Positions 36,603 to 45,326 of a stretch of 64,000 nucleotides of DNA are shown here, piece after piece. Numbering within the stretch: position 1 is the stretch's first letter; each line of letters begins with the position of its first letter. The DNA lies in contig NZ_FMIA01000002.1 in the NCBI RefSeq assembly GCF_900091615.1, forward strand, positions 5,146,001 to 5,210,000. The letters run 5' to 3'. Below the pieces are notes generated by a model that was not told the DNA's origin, ran no database searches, and worked only from the letters and a program-made list of their open reading frames with translations. The position numbers were made by a program, and so were the translations under genes. Origin of the DNA: Micromonospora yangpuensis. GTDB lineage: Bacteria > Actinomycetota > Actinomycetes > Mycobacteriales > Micromonosporaceae.

Positions 36603-39205
36603 ACACGTCCGTCGCCGACGGAGCACCTCCGATCGCCGGGGTGATGGACCCGGAACTGCGCTCCGCCATCGGGCGGATCGCCCGGATGCCGCAACTGCTG
36701 GTCGCCTGCGACTACGACGGCACCCTCGCCCCCATCGTCGAGGACCCGAGCAAGGCGGTGCCGCTACCGGAGTCGGTGGCCGCCGTGCGGGCGCTCGCCG
36801 CGCTGCCGCAGACCTCGGTCGCGGTGGTCTCCGGTCGGGCCCTGCGCGACCTGGCCGCCCTGTCGCGGCTGCCCAGCGAGGTGCACCTGGTCGGTAGCCA
36901 CGGCTCCGAGTTCGACATCGGGTTCGTCGAACGGCTCACCCCCGAGCTGATCGCCGTGCGGACCCGGCTGCGCGACGAGTTGCGGACCATCGCCGCCGCC
37001 CACCCGGGCATTCGGCTGGAACGCAAGCCGGCAAGCGTCGCGGTGCACACCCGTGGGGTGGACCCGCACGTGGCCGCCGCCGCGATCGACGCGGTCCGCT
37101 CCGGCCCCGCCACCTGGGAAGACGTCACGGTCACCCAGGGCAAGGAGGTCATCGAGCTCTCCGTGGTGGCCACCCACAAGGGCACCGCGGTCGACCAGCT
37201 ACGTACCCAGCTCTCCGCCAGCGCGGTGCTCTTCATCGGTGACGACGTCACCGACGAGAACGCCTTCGGCAACCTGCAGGGCCCGGACCTCGGGATCAAG
37301 ATCGGCCCCGGGGAGACCAAGGCCGGCTACCGGGTGGCCGAGCCGATCGAGGCGGCCCGCGCCCTGGCGCTGCTGCTGGAGACCCGGCGGCACTGGCTCT
37401 TCGGCGAGCGGGCGGTGCCGATCGAACGGCACTCGATGCTGGCCAACGGTCGTACCGTGGCGTTGTTGACGCCGGAGGCGAAGGTCACCTGGCTCTGCCA
37501 CCCCAAGCCGGACTCGGCGGCGATCTTCGCCGACCTGGTCGGCGGCAGCCCCGCCGGGCACTTCAGCGTCGCCCCCGAGCGGGGCGGCATCCCGCTGGGC
37601 CAGCGCTACCGCAACGGCACCATGACCCTGGAGACCCGCTGGTCGGGCCTGACCGTGACCGACTGGCTCGACCGGCCGTCCGCCGACTCGGTGCCGGCCG
37701 GTTCGGCGATCATCTCCGGGGACTCGACGCTGGTCCGGGTGCTCACCGGCACCTCGAAGGTCCGGCTGGAGTTCGCCCCGCGACCGGAGTTCGGCCAGGT
37801 CGCGGTGCAGCTGCAACCCGCCGACGACGGGCTGCTGGTGCTCGGCTCCAACGAGCCGGTCGCGCTCTACTCCCCCGGGGTGACCTGGGAGGTCAGCAAC
37901 GACGGCGGGTACGAGACCGCCAAGGCCGTCGTCGACCTCGCCGCCACTGGCGGACAGGCCCTGCTGGAGCTGCGCTTCGGCACGCACAACCTGGACGACC
38001 ACCGGCTGCCCGTGCACGAGCGGCAGGCCGCCACCGAGCAGCCCTGGAAGGACTGGGTGGCCGAGCTGCGGCTGCCGACCACCGCCCGGGACCTGGTCGC
38101 CCGCAGCGCGTTGACCCTGCGTGGGCTCTGCCACGAGGCCACCGGGTCGATCCTCGCCGCGGCGACCACCTCGTTGCCGGAGGAGCTGGGCGGGGTCCGC
38201 AACTGGGACTACCGGTACTGCTGGCTGCGGGACGCGGCGATGACCGCCCGGGTGCTTGTCGACCTCGGCTCCATCGAGGAGGCCGAGGCGCTGCTGCGCT
38301 GGGTGGACGGCTGCATCGAACGCACCGGCGGGCACCCCGAACGGCTGCACCCGCTCTACACCGTCGACGGGTACGAACTGGGTGCCGAGGCGGTCATCGA
38401 CACCCTGCCCGGCTACGCCGGCTCCCGCCCGGTACGCGTCGGCAACCTGGCCAACCACCAGCTCCAGCTGGACGTCTTCGGCCCGATCGCCGACCTGCTC
38501 GCCGCCGTGGCCGACCTGCGTGGCTCGGTACGCGAGACCGAGTGGCGGGTGCTGGAGAACATGGTCGAGGCGGTCCGCCGCCGCTGGCACGAGCCCGACC
38601 ACGGTATCTGGGAGGCCCGCCTGCCACCCCGGCACCACATCTTCAGCAAGGTGATGTGCTGGATGACGGTGGACCGGGCGTTGCAGGTGGTCCGCCAGCA
38701 CGGTGGCGAGGACCGGCCGGAGTGGGTGGAGCTGCGCGACCGGATCGGCGCCAACGTGCTGGAGCACGGCTGGCACTCCGGTGCCGAGGCGTACAGCGTC
38801 GCCTACGGTGACGAGGAGATGGACGCCTCGTCGCTCTGGATCGGCCTCTCCGGGCTGCTGCCCGGCGACGACCCACGGTTCCTGTCGACCGTGCTGAAGA
38901 TCGAGGCGGACCTGCGCAGCGGTCCGGTCGTCTACCGGTACCACTGGGACGACGGCCTGCCCGGCCGGGAGGGCGGCTTCCACATCTGCACGGCGTGGCT
39001 GATCGAGGCGTACCTGCGCACCGGTCGGCGTACCGACGCCGAGGAGCTGTTCGCCCAGATGGTCGACACCGCGGGCCCGACCGGACTGCTGCCCGAGCAG
39101 TACGACCCGTTGGCCGAGCGGGGGCTGGGCAACCACCCGCAGGCCTACAGCCACCTGGGTCTGATCCGGTGCGCGCTGCTGCTGGACAACATGCTCAAGC
39201 AGTGA
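36599..39205 (+). CDS. otsB: Trehalose-6-phosphate phosphatase fused to a GH15 glucoamylase/trehalase-type domain
   Basis: 868 residues. Residues ~25-260 are an HAD-family trehalose-phosphatase: [12 protein letters not shown] (nucleophile Asp), [13 protein letters not shown] and [12 protein letters not shown]. From ~265 a GH15-type protein follows: N-terminal beta-sandwich ([29 protein letters not shown]), then an (alpha/alpha)6 barrel with [27 protein letters not shown] and the C-terminal acid in [11 protein letters not shown]15 members of this type in mycobacteria are trehalases. One polypeptide may thus make trehalose and hydrolyse it, or act on another glucan. Four-base overlap with otsA; a strong terminator follows. 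Confidence 0.92.
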   Translation: MNTSVADGAPPIAGVMDPELRSAIGRIARMPQLLVACDYDGTLAPIVEDPSKAVPLPESVAAVRALAALPQTSVAVVSGRALRDLAALSRLPSEVHLVGSHGSEFDIGFVERLTPELIAVRTRLRDELRTIAAAHPGIRLERKPASVAVHTRGVDPHVAAAAIDAVRSGPATWEDVTVTQGKEVIELSVVATHKGTAVDQLRTQLSASAVLFIGDDVTDENAFGNLQGPDLGIKIGPGETKAGYRVAEPIEAARALALLLETRRHWLFGERAVPIERHSMLANGRTVALLTPEAKVTWLCHPKPDSAAIFADLVGGSPAGHFSVAPERGGIPLGQRYRNGTMTLETRWSGLTVTDWLDRPSADSVPAGSAIISGDSTLVRVLTGTSKVRLEFAPRPEFGQVAVQLQPADDGLLVLGSNEPVALYSPGVTWEVSNDGGYETAKAVVDLAATGGQALLELRFGTHNLDDHRLPVHERQAATEQPWKDWVAELRLPTTARDLVARSALTLRGLCHEATGSILAAATTSLPEELGGVRNWDYRYCWLRDAAMTARVLVDLGSIEEAEALLRWVDGCIERTGGHPERLHPLYTVDGYELGAEAVIDTLPGYAGSRPVRVGNLANHQLQLDVFGPIADLLAAVADLRGSVRETEWRVLENMVEAVRRRWHEPDHGIWEARLPPRHHIFSKVMCWMTVDRALQVVRQHGGEDRPEWVELRDRIGANVLEHGWHSGAEAYSVAYGDEEMDASSLWIGLSGLLPGDDPRFLSTVLKIEADLRSGPVVYRYHWDDGLPGREGGFHICTAWLIEAYLRTGRRTDAEELFAQMVDTAGPTGLLPEQYDPLAERGLGNHPQAYSHLGLIRCALLLDNMLKQ

Positions 39206-39219
39206 CCTGACCAGCGCCG

Positions 39220-39254
39220 ACGGTGGCCCCGGACCTCTGGTCCGGGGCCACCGT
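39220..39254 (+). terminator. Terminator hairpin after the otsA-otsB operon
   Basis: 16-bp perfect stem, ACGGTGGCCCCGGACC against GGTCCGGGGCCACCGT, with a three-base TCT loop, 14 bp after the stop. Confidence 0.88.
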
Positions 39255-39297
39255 GCTGTCCCGGCCGAACCTGGCCGCGCGCACCGGGCTGGCCAGG

Positions 39298-39351
39298 CCG
39301 GGCAGAGCCGGGCCCGGCCCGGGGCCGGGCAGAGCCGGGCCCGGCCCGGGG
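39298..39351. repeat. 27-bp perfect tandem duplication
   Basis: Two identical 27-bp units containing CCGGGCAGAGCCGGGCCCGG, in the intergenic region between the trehalose operon and the cobalamin genes. Confidence 0.9.
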
Positions 39352-39368
39352 CCGGGGCGGCCTGGGAA

Positions 39369-39443
39369 GATCGACTCGGTTGTGGCGATATAGCGCTATC
39401 CCGGGTACGCCGATACCGCCATATCGCCACAACCGAGTCGATC
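39369..39443. repeat. Palindromic intergenic repeat, family A, copy 2
   Basis: 23-bp perfect inverted repeat (39369-39391, 39421-39443) starting GATCGACTCGGTTGTGGCGA around a 29-bp centre that itself has AGCGCT and CCCGGG half-palindromes. The outer arm and the GATACCGCCA motif match the element at 6479-6559. It lies between convergent genes. Confidence 0.88.
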
Positions 39444-39491
39444 AAGGACCGCGGTCAGCCAGGACGCACGGCCGGCGCTCGGCCAGGCGGG

Positions 39492-40766
39492 CTAGGCGTC
39501 CAGTGGGGCGAGGGCGTCAACCACGTGGCCGATCACCACGATGGCCGGCGGGCGCAGGCTGGCCGCCGCCACGTCCACCGCCACTGTACCGAGCGTCGAC
39601 CGTAGGCTGCGTTGCCCGTCCGTGGTGCCCTCCTGGATCACCGCGGCCGGGGTCTGCGGCGGCCGGCCGTGCGCGATCAGGGTCGCGGCGATCGCGGCCA
39701 GGTTCTTCAGCCCCATCAGCACCACGAGGGTGCCGCGCAGGCCGGCGAGAGTGTCCCAGCGCACCAGGGAGGCCGGCGAGTCCGGGGCGAGGTGCCCGGA
39801 GACGACGGTGAACTCGTGCGCCACCGCACGGTGGGTGACCGGCACCCCGGCCACCGCCGGCACGGCTACCGCGCTGGTCACCCCGGGGACCACGGTGACC
39901 GGCACCCCGGCCGCCGCGCAGGCCAGCAGCTCCTCGCCACCCCGCCCGAAGACGTACGGGTCGCCGCCCTTGAGCCGGACCACGAAGGCACCGGCCAGGG
40001 CCCGGTCGACCAGGATCGCGTTGATCTCCTCCTGGGCCCGAGAAGGGCCGTACGGGATCTTGGAGGCGTCCACCAGCTCCACGTCGGGGCGCAGCTCGTC
40101 CAGGAGCAGGCCGGGCACCAGCCGGTCGGCGACCACCACGTCGGCCTCGGTGAGCAGCCGCCAACCCTTGACGGTGATCAGCTCCGGGTCACCGGGGCCG
40201 GCGCCGACCAGGGCCACCCGCCCGACCGGCTGCTGCACCCCGTCGTCGGCGTTAACAAGGGGCCCCTGCTCTACCGAAAGCGTTAACGGGGGGCCCTTCC
40301 TTGCGGTGAGGAGGGTGCGGATGGCGTCGCGGGTGGCCATCGCGCGGCGGGGGTCGCCGCCGGCCAGCACGGCCACCGTCACCGGGCCGCTGCGGGTGAC
40401 CGCCGGGGTCCAGGCGGTGGCGGCGGTGCGGTCGTCGGCGCGGACGCAGAAGATCCGCCGCTCGGCGGCGGCGGCGCTGACCGCCTCGGCGGCGACCGGA
40501 TCGTCCACGGCGGTCTGCACCAGCCAGGCGTCGTCCAGGTCGCCGGCGGTGAAGCGGCGTGGCTCCCAGCGCAGCCGGCCCGCGTCGACGTGGGCGCGCA
40601 GCGCCGGGGTGAGTTCGGGTGAGACCAGCAGCACGTCCGCGCCGGCGTCGAGCAGCGCCGGCACCCGGCGGGTGGCGACCGCTCCCCCGCCCACCACGAC
40701 CACCCGGCGGCCGGCCAGCCGCAACCCGAGCGGGTACGGGTTGGTCTGCTCGCTTGCTCCGGTCAC
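39492..40766 (-). CDS. cobA: Uroporphyrinogen-III C-methyltransferase fused to precorrin-2 dehydrogenase
   Basis: 424 residues, CysG-like fusion. The N-terminal domain (~15-150) is a Rossmann precorrin-2 dehydrogenase (GRRVVVVGGGAVATRRVPALL). The C-terminal domain (~180-420) is SUMT: VALVGAGPGDPELITVKGWRLL, VVRLKGGDPYVFGRGGEE, VTVVPGVTSAVA, PVTHRAVAHEFTVVSGH. It feeds sirohaem and cobalamin synthesis. The linker (~153-172, GPPLTLSVEQGPLVN) is encoded by an in-frame repeat-family-B element. No separate ferrochelatase domain is seen. Start ATG at 40766 overlaps the cobT stop. Confidence 0.95.
   Translation of the reverse strand: MTGASEQTNPYPLGLRLAGRRVVVVGGGAVATRRVPALLDAGADVLLVSPELTPALRAHVDAGRLRWEPRRFTAGDLDDAWLVQTAVDDPVAAEAVSAAAAERRIFCVRADDRTAATAWTPAVTRSGPVTVAVLAGGDPRRAMATRDAIRTLLTARKGPPLTLSVEQGPLVNADDGVQQPVGRVALVGAGPGDPELITVKGWRLLTEADVVVADRLVPGLLLDELRPDVELVDASKIPYGPSRAQEEINAILVDRALAGAFVVRLKGGDPYVFGRGGEELLACAAAGVPVTVVPGVTSAVAVPAVAGVPVTHRAVAHEFTVVSGHLAPDSPASLVRWDTLAGLRGTLVVLMGLKNLAAIAATLIAHGRPPQTPAAVIQEGTTDGQRSLRSTLGTVAVDVAAASLRPPAIVVIGHVVDALAPLDA
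40250..40306. repeat. Repeat family B copy inside cobA coding sequence
   Basis: GTTAACAAGGGGCCCCTGC, CTCTACCGAAAGCGTTAACG and GGGGGCCCTTCCTTGC match the halves of the element at 17699-17778. The copy is in frame in cobA, exactly at the junction of its two domains, and adds about 19 codons. Confidence 0.85.
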
Positions 40767-41836
40767 TTCTCGGCCACTCCCGCCGAGTCGAAGGTGGCGA
40801 CCTCGTGCAGCACCCGGACCGCGCCGGTGACCACGGGCAGCGCCAGCAGCGCACCGGTGCCCTCGCCGAGGCGCAGGCCGAGGTCGAGCAGCGGGTCGAG
40901 GCCGAGGTGGCGCAGGCCCACGGTGGCCCCCGGCTCGGCGGAGCGGTGCCCGGCGACCAGGGCACCGACCGCGGCGGGGGCGAGCGCGACGGCGGCCAGT
41001 GCGGCGCTGACCGCGATCACCCCGTCGAGCAGCACCGGTCGGCGGCGCGCGGCGGCGGCGAGGATCAGCCCGGTCAGCGCGGCGTGTTCCAGTCCACCGA
41101 CGGCGGCGAGCACGCCCAGCGGGTCGGCCGGGTCGGGGTCGTGCCGGCGCAGCGCGGCCCGCACCACGTCGACCTTGTGGGCGTAGGTCGGGTCGTCCAC
41201 GCCGGTGCCCCGGCCGGTCGTCTCGGCGGGGTCGGCCCCGGTGAAGGCGGCGATCAGGGCGGCGGCCGGGGTGGTGTTGCCGATGCCCATGTCCCCGGTG
41301 ACCAGGATCCGGGCCCCCGCGTCGAGCAGCTCGTCGGCGACCCGGGTCCCGGCCTGTACGGCGGCGCGGGCCTCGTCGCGGGTCAGGGCGGCGGTGACCG
41401 TCAGGTCCCGGGTGCCGCGCCGGACGTTCGCCACGACCAGCCGGGGCAGCCCACCGGCGGCGGTGTCCGGCGCGTCGGGCAGCGGGGTGGCGACGCCGAC
41501 GTCGACCACGGTGACCGGGGCGCCGGCCTGCCGGGCGAAGGCGTTGACCACCGCTCCCCCGGCCAGGAAGTTGCCGATCATCTGGGCGGTCACCTCCTGC
41601 GGCCAGGGTGTGACCCGCTGGGCGTGCACGCCGTGGTCACCGGCGAAGATCGCCACCGCGGCGGGCTCCGGCAGCGGGGGCGGGCAGGCCCCGGCCAGGC
41701 CGGCGAGGCGGACCGACAGCTCCTCCAGGGCGCCGAGCGAGCCGGCCGGCTTGGTCAGCCGGCCCTGCAGCTCCCGGGCGGCCGCCATCGCCGACTCGTC
41801 GGGCGGCTCGATCGCCGCGATCGTGCTCTCCAGCAT
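40763..41836 (-). CDS. cobT: Nicotinate-nucleotide-dimethylbenzimidazole phosphoribosyltransferase
   Basis: 357 residues. Makes alpha-ribazole phosphate, the lower-ligand precursor of cobalamin. Motifs: LTKPAGSLGALEELSVRLAG, VAIFAGDHGVHAQRVTPWPQEVT, LVTGDMGIGNTTPAAALIAAFTG and GLEHAALTGLILAAAARRRPVLLDG. ATG at 41834-41836 is preceded by GGAGGCGTG and touches the cobC stop (TGATG); it overlaps cobA by 4 bp. Order cobC-cobT-cobA in one transcript. Confidence 0.95.
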   Translation of the reverse strand: MLESTIAAIEPPDESAMAAARELQGRLTKPAGSLGALEELSVRLAGLAGACPPPLPEPAAVAIFAGDHGVHAQRVTPWPQEVTAQMIGNFLAGGAVVNAFARQAGAPVTVVDVGVATPLPDAPDTAAGGLPRLVVANVRRGTRDLTVTAALTRDEARAAVQAGTRVADELLDAGARILVTGDMGIGNTTPAAALIAAFTGADPAETTGRGTGVDDPTYAHKVDVVRAALRRHDPDPADPLGVLAAVGGLEHAALTGLILAAAARRRPVLLDGVIAVSAALAAVALAPAAVGALVAGHRSAEPGATVGLRHLGLDPLLDLGLRLGEGTGALLALPVVTGAVRVLHEVATFDSAGVAEK

Positions 41837-43011
41837 CACGCCTCCAGGATCTCCGCCAGTATCTCGGTGAACGCGTCGGTCGTCGCCCGGTCCCGTACGG
41901 CCACCCGTAGCCATTCCGGACCGAGGCCGGGGAAGGTGTCGCCCCGGCGTACCGCCCAGCCCCGCTGCCGCAACGTCAGCCGTACCCGGGCGGCGTCGGG
42001 GTGCCGGATCAGGACGAAGGCGCTGGCCGGGCGGCCGGCGACGCGTACCCCGGGCAGGCCGGACAGGCGGGCCACCAGGTGGTCGCGGTCGGCGGTGAGC
42101 CGGGCGGCGATGGCGCGTTCGGCGGCGACGGCGGTGCCGCTGGCGCAGGCGGTGGCGGCGGCGAGCGCCGGGGTGGAGACCGCCCAGAGCGGCTGGGCGG
42201 CGGCCAGCCGGGCGAGCAGCGCCGCCTCGCCGAGCAGGTACCCGATGCGCAGCCCGGCCAGCCCCCAGGTCTTGGTCAGGCTCCGCACCACCACCAGGCC
42301 GGGCAGGTCACGGCGGTGCGCCAGGGACTCCGGCTCACCGGGTACGCCGGGCACGACGGTGGTGTCGGCGAACGCCTCGTCGACCACCAGGATCCGGCCG
42401 GGCCGGGCGAGCGCGGCCAGCGTCGCCGCGGGGTGCAGCACCGACGTGGGATTGGTCGGGTTGCCGATCATGACCAGGTCGGCGTCGACGGGCACCCGGG
42501 CGGGGTCGAGCCGGAAGTCGTCGGCGGGATCGAGCAGCACCCGCTCGACCCGGTGCCCGGCCGCCCACAGCGCCGCCTCCGGCTCGGTGAACTGCGGGTG
42601 CACCACCACCGGTCGACGCAGCCCGGTCAGGGCGCGGGCGAGCAGCACGAAGCCCTCGGCGGCCCCGGCGGTCAGCAGTACCTCGTCCGGGTGACGGCCG
42701 TGCCGGGCGGCGACGGCGGCGCGGGCCGGCCGGGGGTCGGGGTAGCGGGCCAGGTCGGCGAGGGTGGCCGCGATCGGCCCGGCCAGCCAGGGCGGCGGCG
42801 GCTCACGCCGGACGTTGACCGCCAGGTCCACCAGGCCCTCGCCCACCTCGGCGTCCCCGTGGTGACCGAGGTCCGGCCCTACGCCGGCACTGCCGAGGTC
42901 CGGCCCATCGCCGGCACTGCCGAGGTCCGGCCCATCGCCGGCACTGCCGAGGCCTGGCCCATCGCCGGCACTGCCGGGGTCCGGTCCGGCGTCGAGCAAC
43001 TCACCGCGCAT
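41836..43011 (-). CDS. cobC: Class I/II PLP aminotransferase-fold enzyme, cobalamin CobC/CobD-type
   Basis: 391 residues. Fold-type I PLP protein: VDLAVNVRREPPPPWL, LTAGAAEGFVLLARAL, VMIGNPTNPTSVLHP, ILVVDEAFAD and the PLP lysine in VVRSLTKTWGLAGLRIGYLLG. The location with cobT and cobA supports the threonine-phosphate decarboxylase-like role (aminopropanol linker). The N terminus (residues ~9-48) is a 9-residue repeat, GSAGDGPDL type, encoded by a 27-bp DNA repeat. It is not part of the family fold. Confidence 0.88.
   Translation of the reverse strand: MRGELLDAGPDPGSAGDGPGLGSAGDGPDLGSAGDGPDLGSAGVGPDLGHHGDAEVGEGLVDLAVNVRREPPPPWLAGPIAATLADLARYPDPRPARAAVAARHGRHPDEVLLTAGAAEGFVLLARALTGLRRPVVVHPQFTEPEAALWAAGHRVERVLLDPADDFRLDPARVPVDADLVMIGNPTNPTSVLHPAATLAALARPGRILVVDEAFADTTVVPGVPGEPESLAHRRDLPGLVVVRSLTKTWGLAGLRIGYLLGEAALLARLAAAQPLWAVSTPALAAATACASGTAVAAERAIAARLTADRDHLVARLSGLPGVRVAGRPASAFVLIRHPDAARVRLTLRQRGWAVRRGDTFPGLGPEWLRVAVRDRATTDAFTEILAEILEA
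42868..42990. repeat. 27-bp tandem repeats in the 5' end of cobC
   Basis: Three full near-identical units (42883-42909, 42910-42936, 42937-42963) plus flanking partial copies, carrying GCCGGCACTGCCGAGGTCCG. The unit length of nine codons preserves the frame. Confidence 0.9.
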
Positions 43012-43132
43012 GTCCGCGATCCTGCCGGGAAGGCGGCGCGCGGGACAGCCGGTGCCGGCGTGGGCCGCGTCACCACACCGCCGTTTATGAATATTTCTCA
43101 GGTACGTATCGGAAATGTCATAACTTGACCTG

Positions 43133-45265
43133 GTGAGTAACCGACCCCTTTCCGCCGCTGGTCGTCTCGTTCCACTCCTACGCGCCGGGCTCATCGCCGG
43201 TGTCGTGGTCGCCGCCGCCGCGTACCCGTTGGCCGCCGCCACCGGTCTCGGCGCGAAGGCCACCGCGCACGCCGTGGAGGCCAAGACCAAGCTGCTGAGC
43301 ACCGCCCTGCCCGCCGAGACCTCCTACCTGTACGCCCCGGACGGCACCACCCTGCTGACGATGTTCTACGAGGAGTACCGGCAGTACACCAAGCTGTCGG
43401 ACATGTCGCCCAACATCCAGCAGGCGATCGTGGCCGCCGAGGACTCCCGCTTCTACACCCACCACGGCGTCGACCCGAAGGGCGTGGCCCGCGCCTTCGT
43501 CGCCAACGCCAACTCCAGCGGGGTGTCCCAGGGCGCCTCCACGCTGACCATGCAGTACGTCCGGATGGCGCTGCGGGACAGCGCGACCACACCGAAGGAG
43601 GTCCAGGAGGCCACCCAGCAGACCAGCATCCGCAAGATCAAGGAGATGCGGATGGCGGTCGACCTGGAAAAGGAGCTGAGCAAGCCGGAGATCATGGAGC
43701 GCTACCTCAACTCGGCGTACTTCGGGCACCGGGCGTACGGCATCTACGCCGCCAGCGAGATCTTCTTCTCCAAGACGCCGAAGGATCTCAGCCCGGTCGA
43801 GGCCGCCACCCTCGCCGGACTGGTCAAGTCCCCCTCCGAGTACGACCCGGCCAGCTCCGACCAGCAGGAGGCCACCGGACGGCGCAACTACGTGCTGGAC
43901 CGGATGGCCCAGCTCGGCTACCTCTCCCCGGACGCCGCCGCACAGGCCAAGACCGAACCGATCAGGCTGAAGCTGACCGACCCGCCCAACGACTGCGCCT
44001 CGATCCCGGAGAAGTACAACAGCTGGGGCTTCGCCTGCGACTACTTCAAGAACTGGTGGAGCGCGCAGCCGGCGTTCGGCGACAACCGGCTGGAACGGAT
44101 GGACAAGCTGCGCCGGGGCGGCTACCGGATCGTGCTCAGCCTCGATCCGAAGATCCAGGCGGCGGCGGAGAAGAACGTCGGGGCGAAGGACCGGACCGGC
44201 AGCCCGTTCGCCAACGGCATCGTGGTGGCCGAGCCGGGCACCGGGCGGGTCAAGGCGATGGCGGTGAACCGGACGTACTCCCTCGACCTGGCCGACAACC
44301 CGCCGAGTGGCAACCCGGAGGCCTCACCGAAGGTCAAGGCGAACTATCCGAACACGGTGGCTCCCCTGCTCGGCGGCGGCGACCTGCCCGGCTACCAGGC
44401 CGGATCGACCTTCAAGATGTTCCCGATGCTGGCCGCGCTGAACGCCGGGATGCCGCTGTCCACCACCTTCAACGCGCCGCACCGGTACCGCTCCGAGGTC
44501 TACGACGGCTGGGCGCCGTCGAACGCCAGCGGCGCGATGACCGGCACCCAGACCATGTGGTCCGGCTTCGGCAAGTCGGTGAACACGTACTTCGTCTGGC
44601 TGGAGGAGCAGGTAGGCGCGGACAAAGCCGTCCACCTGGCCGAGCAGCTCGGCCTGCGCTGGCGTACCGACGTGGACCGCAAGCACGCCTCGCCGGAGAA
44701 CGCCGCGAAGTGGGGCGCGTTCACCCTCGGCGTCTCCGACGCCACCCCGCTGGAGATGGCGAACGCCTACGCCGCGATCGCCGCCGACGGCCGGTACTGC
44801 GAGGCGATGCCGGTCACCACCATCAACAACCGCGACGGCACCCCGACCATGTACCGGACGGCCTCCGGCATCGGCTCCGAGGTGGCCAAGCCACGCTGCC
44901 GGCAGGTGGTGAACGCGGACGCGGCCCGCGCGGCCACCGACGCCGCCCGCTGCCCGACCGGGGACACCCCGGCCAAGGGAAGCTGCGGCGGCTGGTCGAC
45001 CGCCGACAGCGTCCGGGGTACGGTCGGCCGCCCGGTCGCCGGCAAGACGGGTACCACCGACAGCACCCGGTCGGCCTGGTTCGTGGCGTACACCCCGGAG
45101 CTGGCGGCGGCGAGTTTCATCTCCGACCCGGACAACCCGTTCAACGCCGTCGGTGACGGACAGTCCCAGATCCCGATCGAGGCGGTCGCCCGGACCCTGC
45201 GGGACGGCCTGAAGGGCCAGCCCACCCGCCAGTTCACCCCACCGTCGGACCGGATCGTCGGCTGA
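43133..45265 (+). CDS. Class A penicillin-binding protein (transglycosylase/transpeptidase)
   Basis: 710 residues. One N-terminal membrane anchor (LLRAGLIAGVVVAAAAYPLAAA). GT51 glycosyltransferase domain (~60-240) with EDSRFYTHHGVD, GASTLTMQYVR and YLNSAYFGHRAYGIYAA. Transpeptidase domain (~340-690) with the nucleophile in GSTFK (~425), SVN (~482) and KTGTT (~638). Polymerises and crosslinks peptidoglycan outside the membrane. GTG at 43133 has no Shine-Dalgarno; CATAAC eight bases upstream could be a -10, so a leaderless mRNA is possible. Divergent from cobC. Confidence 0.93.
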   Translation: MSNRPLSAAGRLVPLLRAGLIAGVVVAAAAYPLAAATGLGAKATAHAVEAKTKLLSTALPAETSYLYAPDGTTLLTMFYEEYRQYTKLSDMSPNIQQAIVAAEDSRFYTHHGVDPKGVARAFVANANSSGVSQGASTLTMQYVRMALRDSATTPKEVQEATQQTSIRKIKEMRMAVDLEKELSKPEIMERYLNSAYFGHRAYGIYAASEIFFSKTPKDLSPVEAATLAGLVKSPSEYDPASSDQQEATGRRNYVLDRMAQLGYLSPDAAAQAKTEPIRLKLTDPPNDCASIPEKYNSWGFACDYFKNWWSAQPAFGDNRLERMDKLRRGGYRIVLSLDPKIQAAAEKNVGAKDRTGSPFANGIVVAEPGTGRVKAMAVNRTYSLDLADNPPSGNPEASPKVKANYPNTVAPLLGGGDLPGYQAGSTFKMFPMLAALNAGMPLSTTFNAPHRYRSEVYDGWAPSNASGAMTGTQTMWSGFGKSVNTYFVWLEEQVGADKAVHLAEQLGLRWRTDVDRKHASPENAAKWGAFTLGVSDATPLEMANAYAAIAADGRYCEAMPVTTINNRDGTPTMYRTASGIGSEVAKPRCRQVVNADAARAATDAARCPTGDTPAKGSCGGWSTADSVRGTVGRPVAGKTGTTDSTRSAWFVAYTPELAAASFISDPDNPFNAVGDGQSQIPIEAVARTLRDGLKGQPTRQFTPPSDRIVG

Positions 45266-45326
45266 TCAGCGGGGCTGGGCTGGTCAACGGGGCTGGGCGG
45301 GGACTGGTCAGCGGGGCGGGGACTGG

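Noticed and set aside
42868..42990. CRISPR-like appearance of regular repeats
   Set aside because: Units are contiguous without unique spacers and lie in a coding frame. No cas genes exist in the window. The same holds for the arrays at 14317 and 53184.
45266..45326. GGGGCTGG/GACTGGTCAGCGGGGC repeats after the penicillin-binding protein gene
   Set aside because: Irregular short GC-rich repeats without a defined unit; no stable stem long enough to call a terminator.
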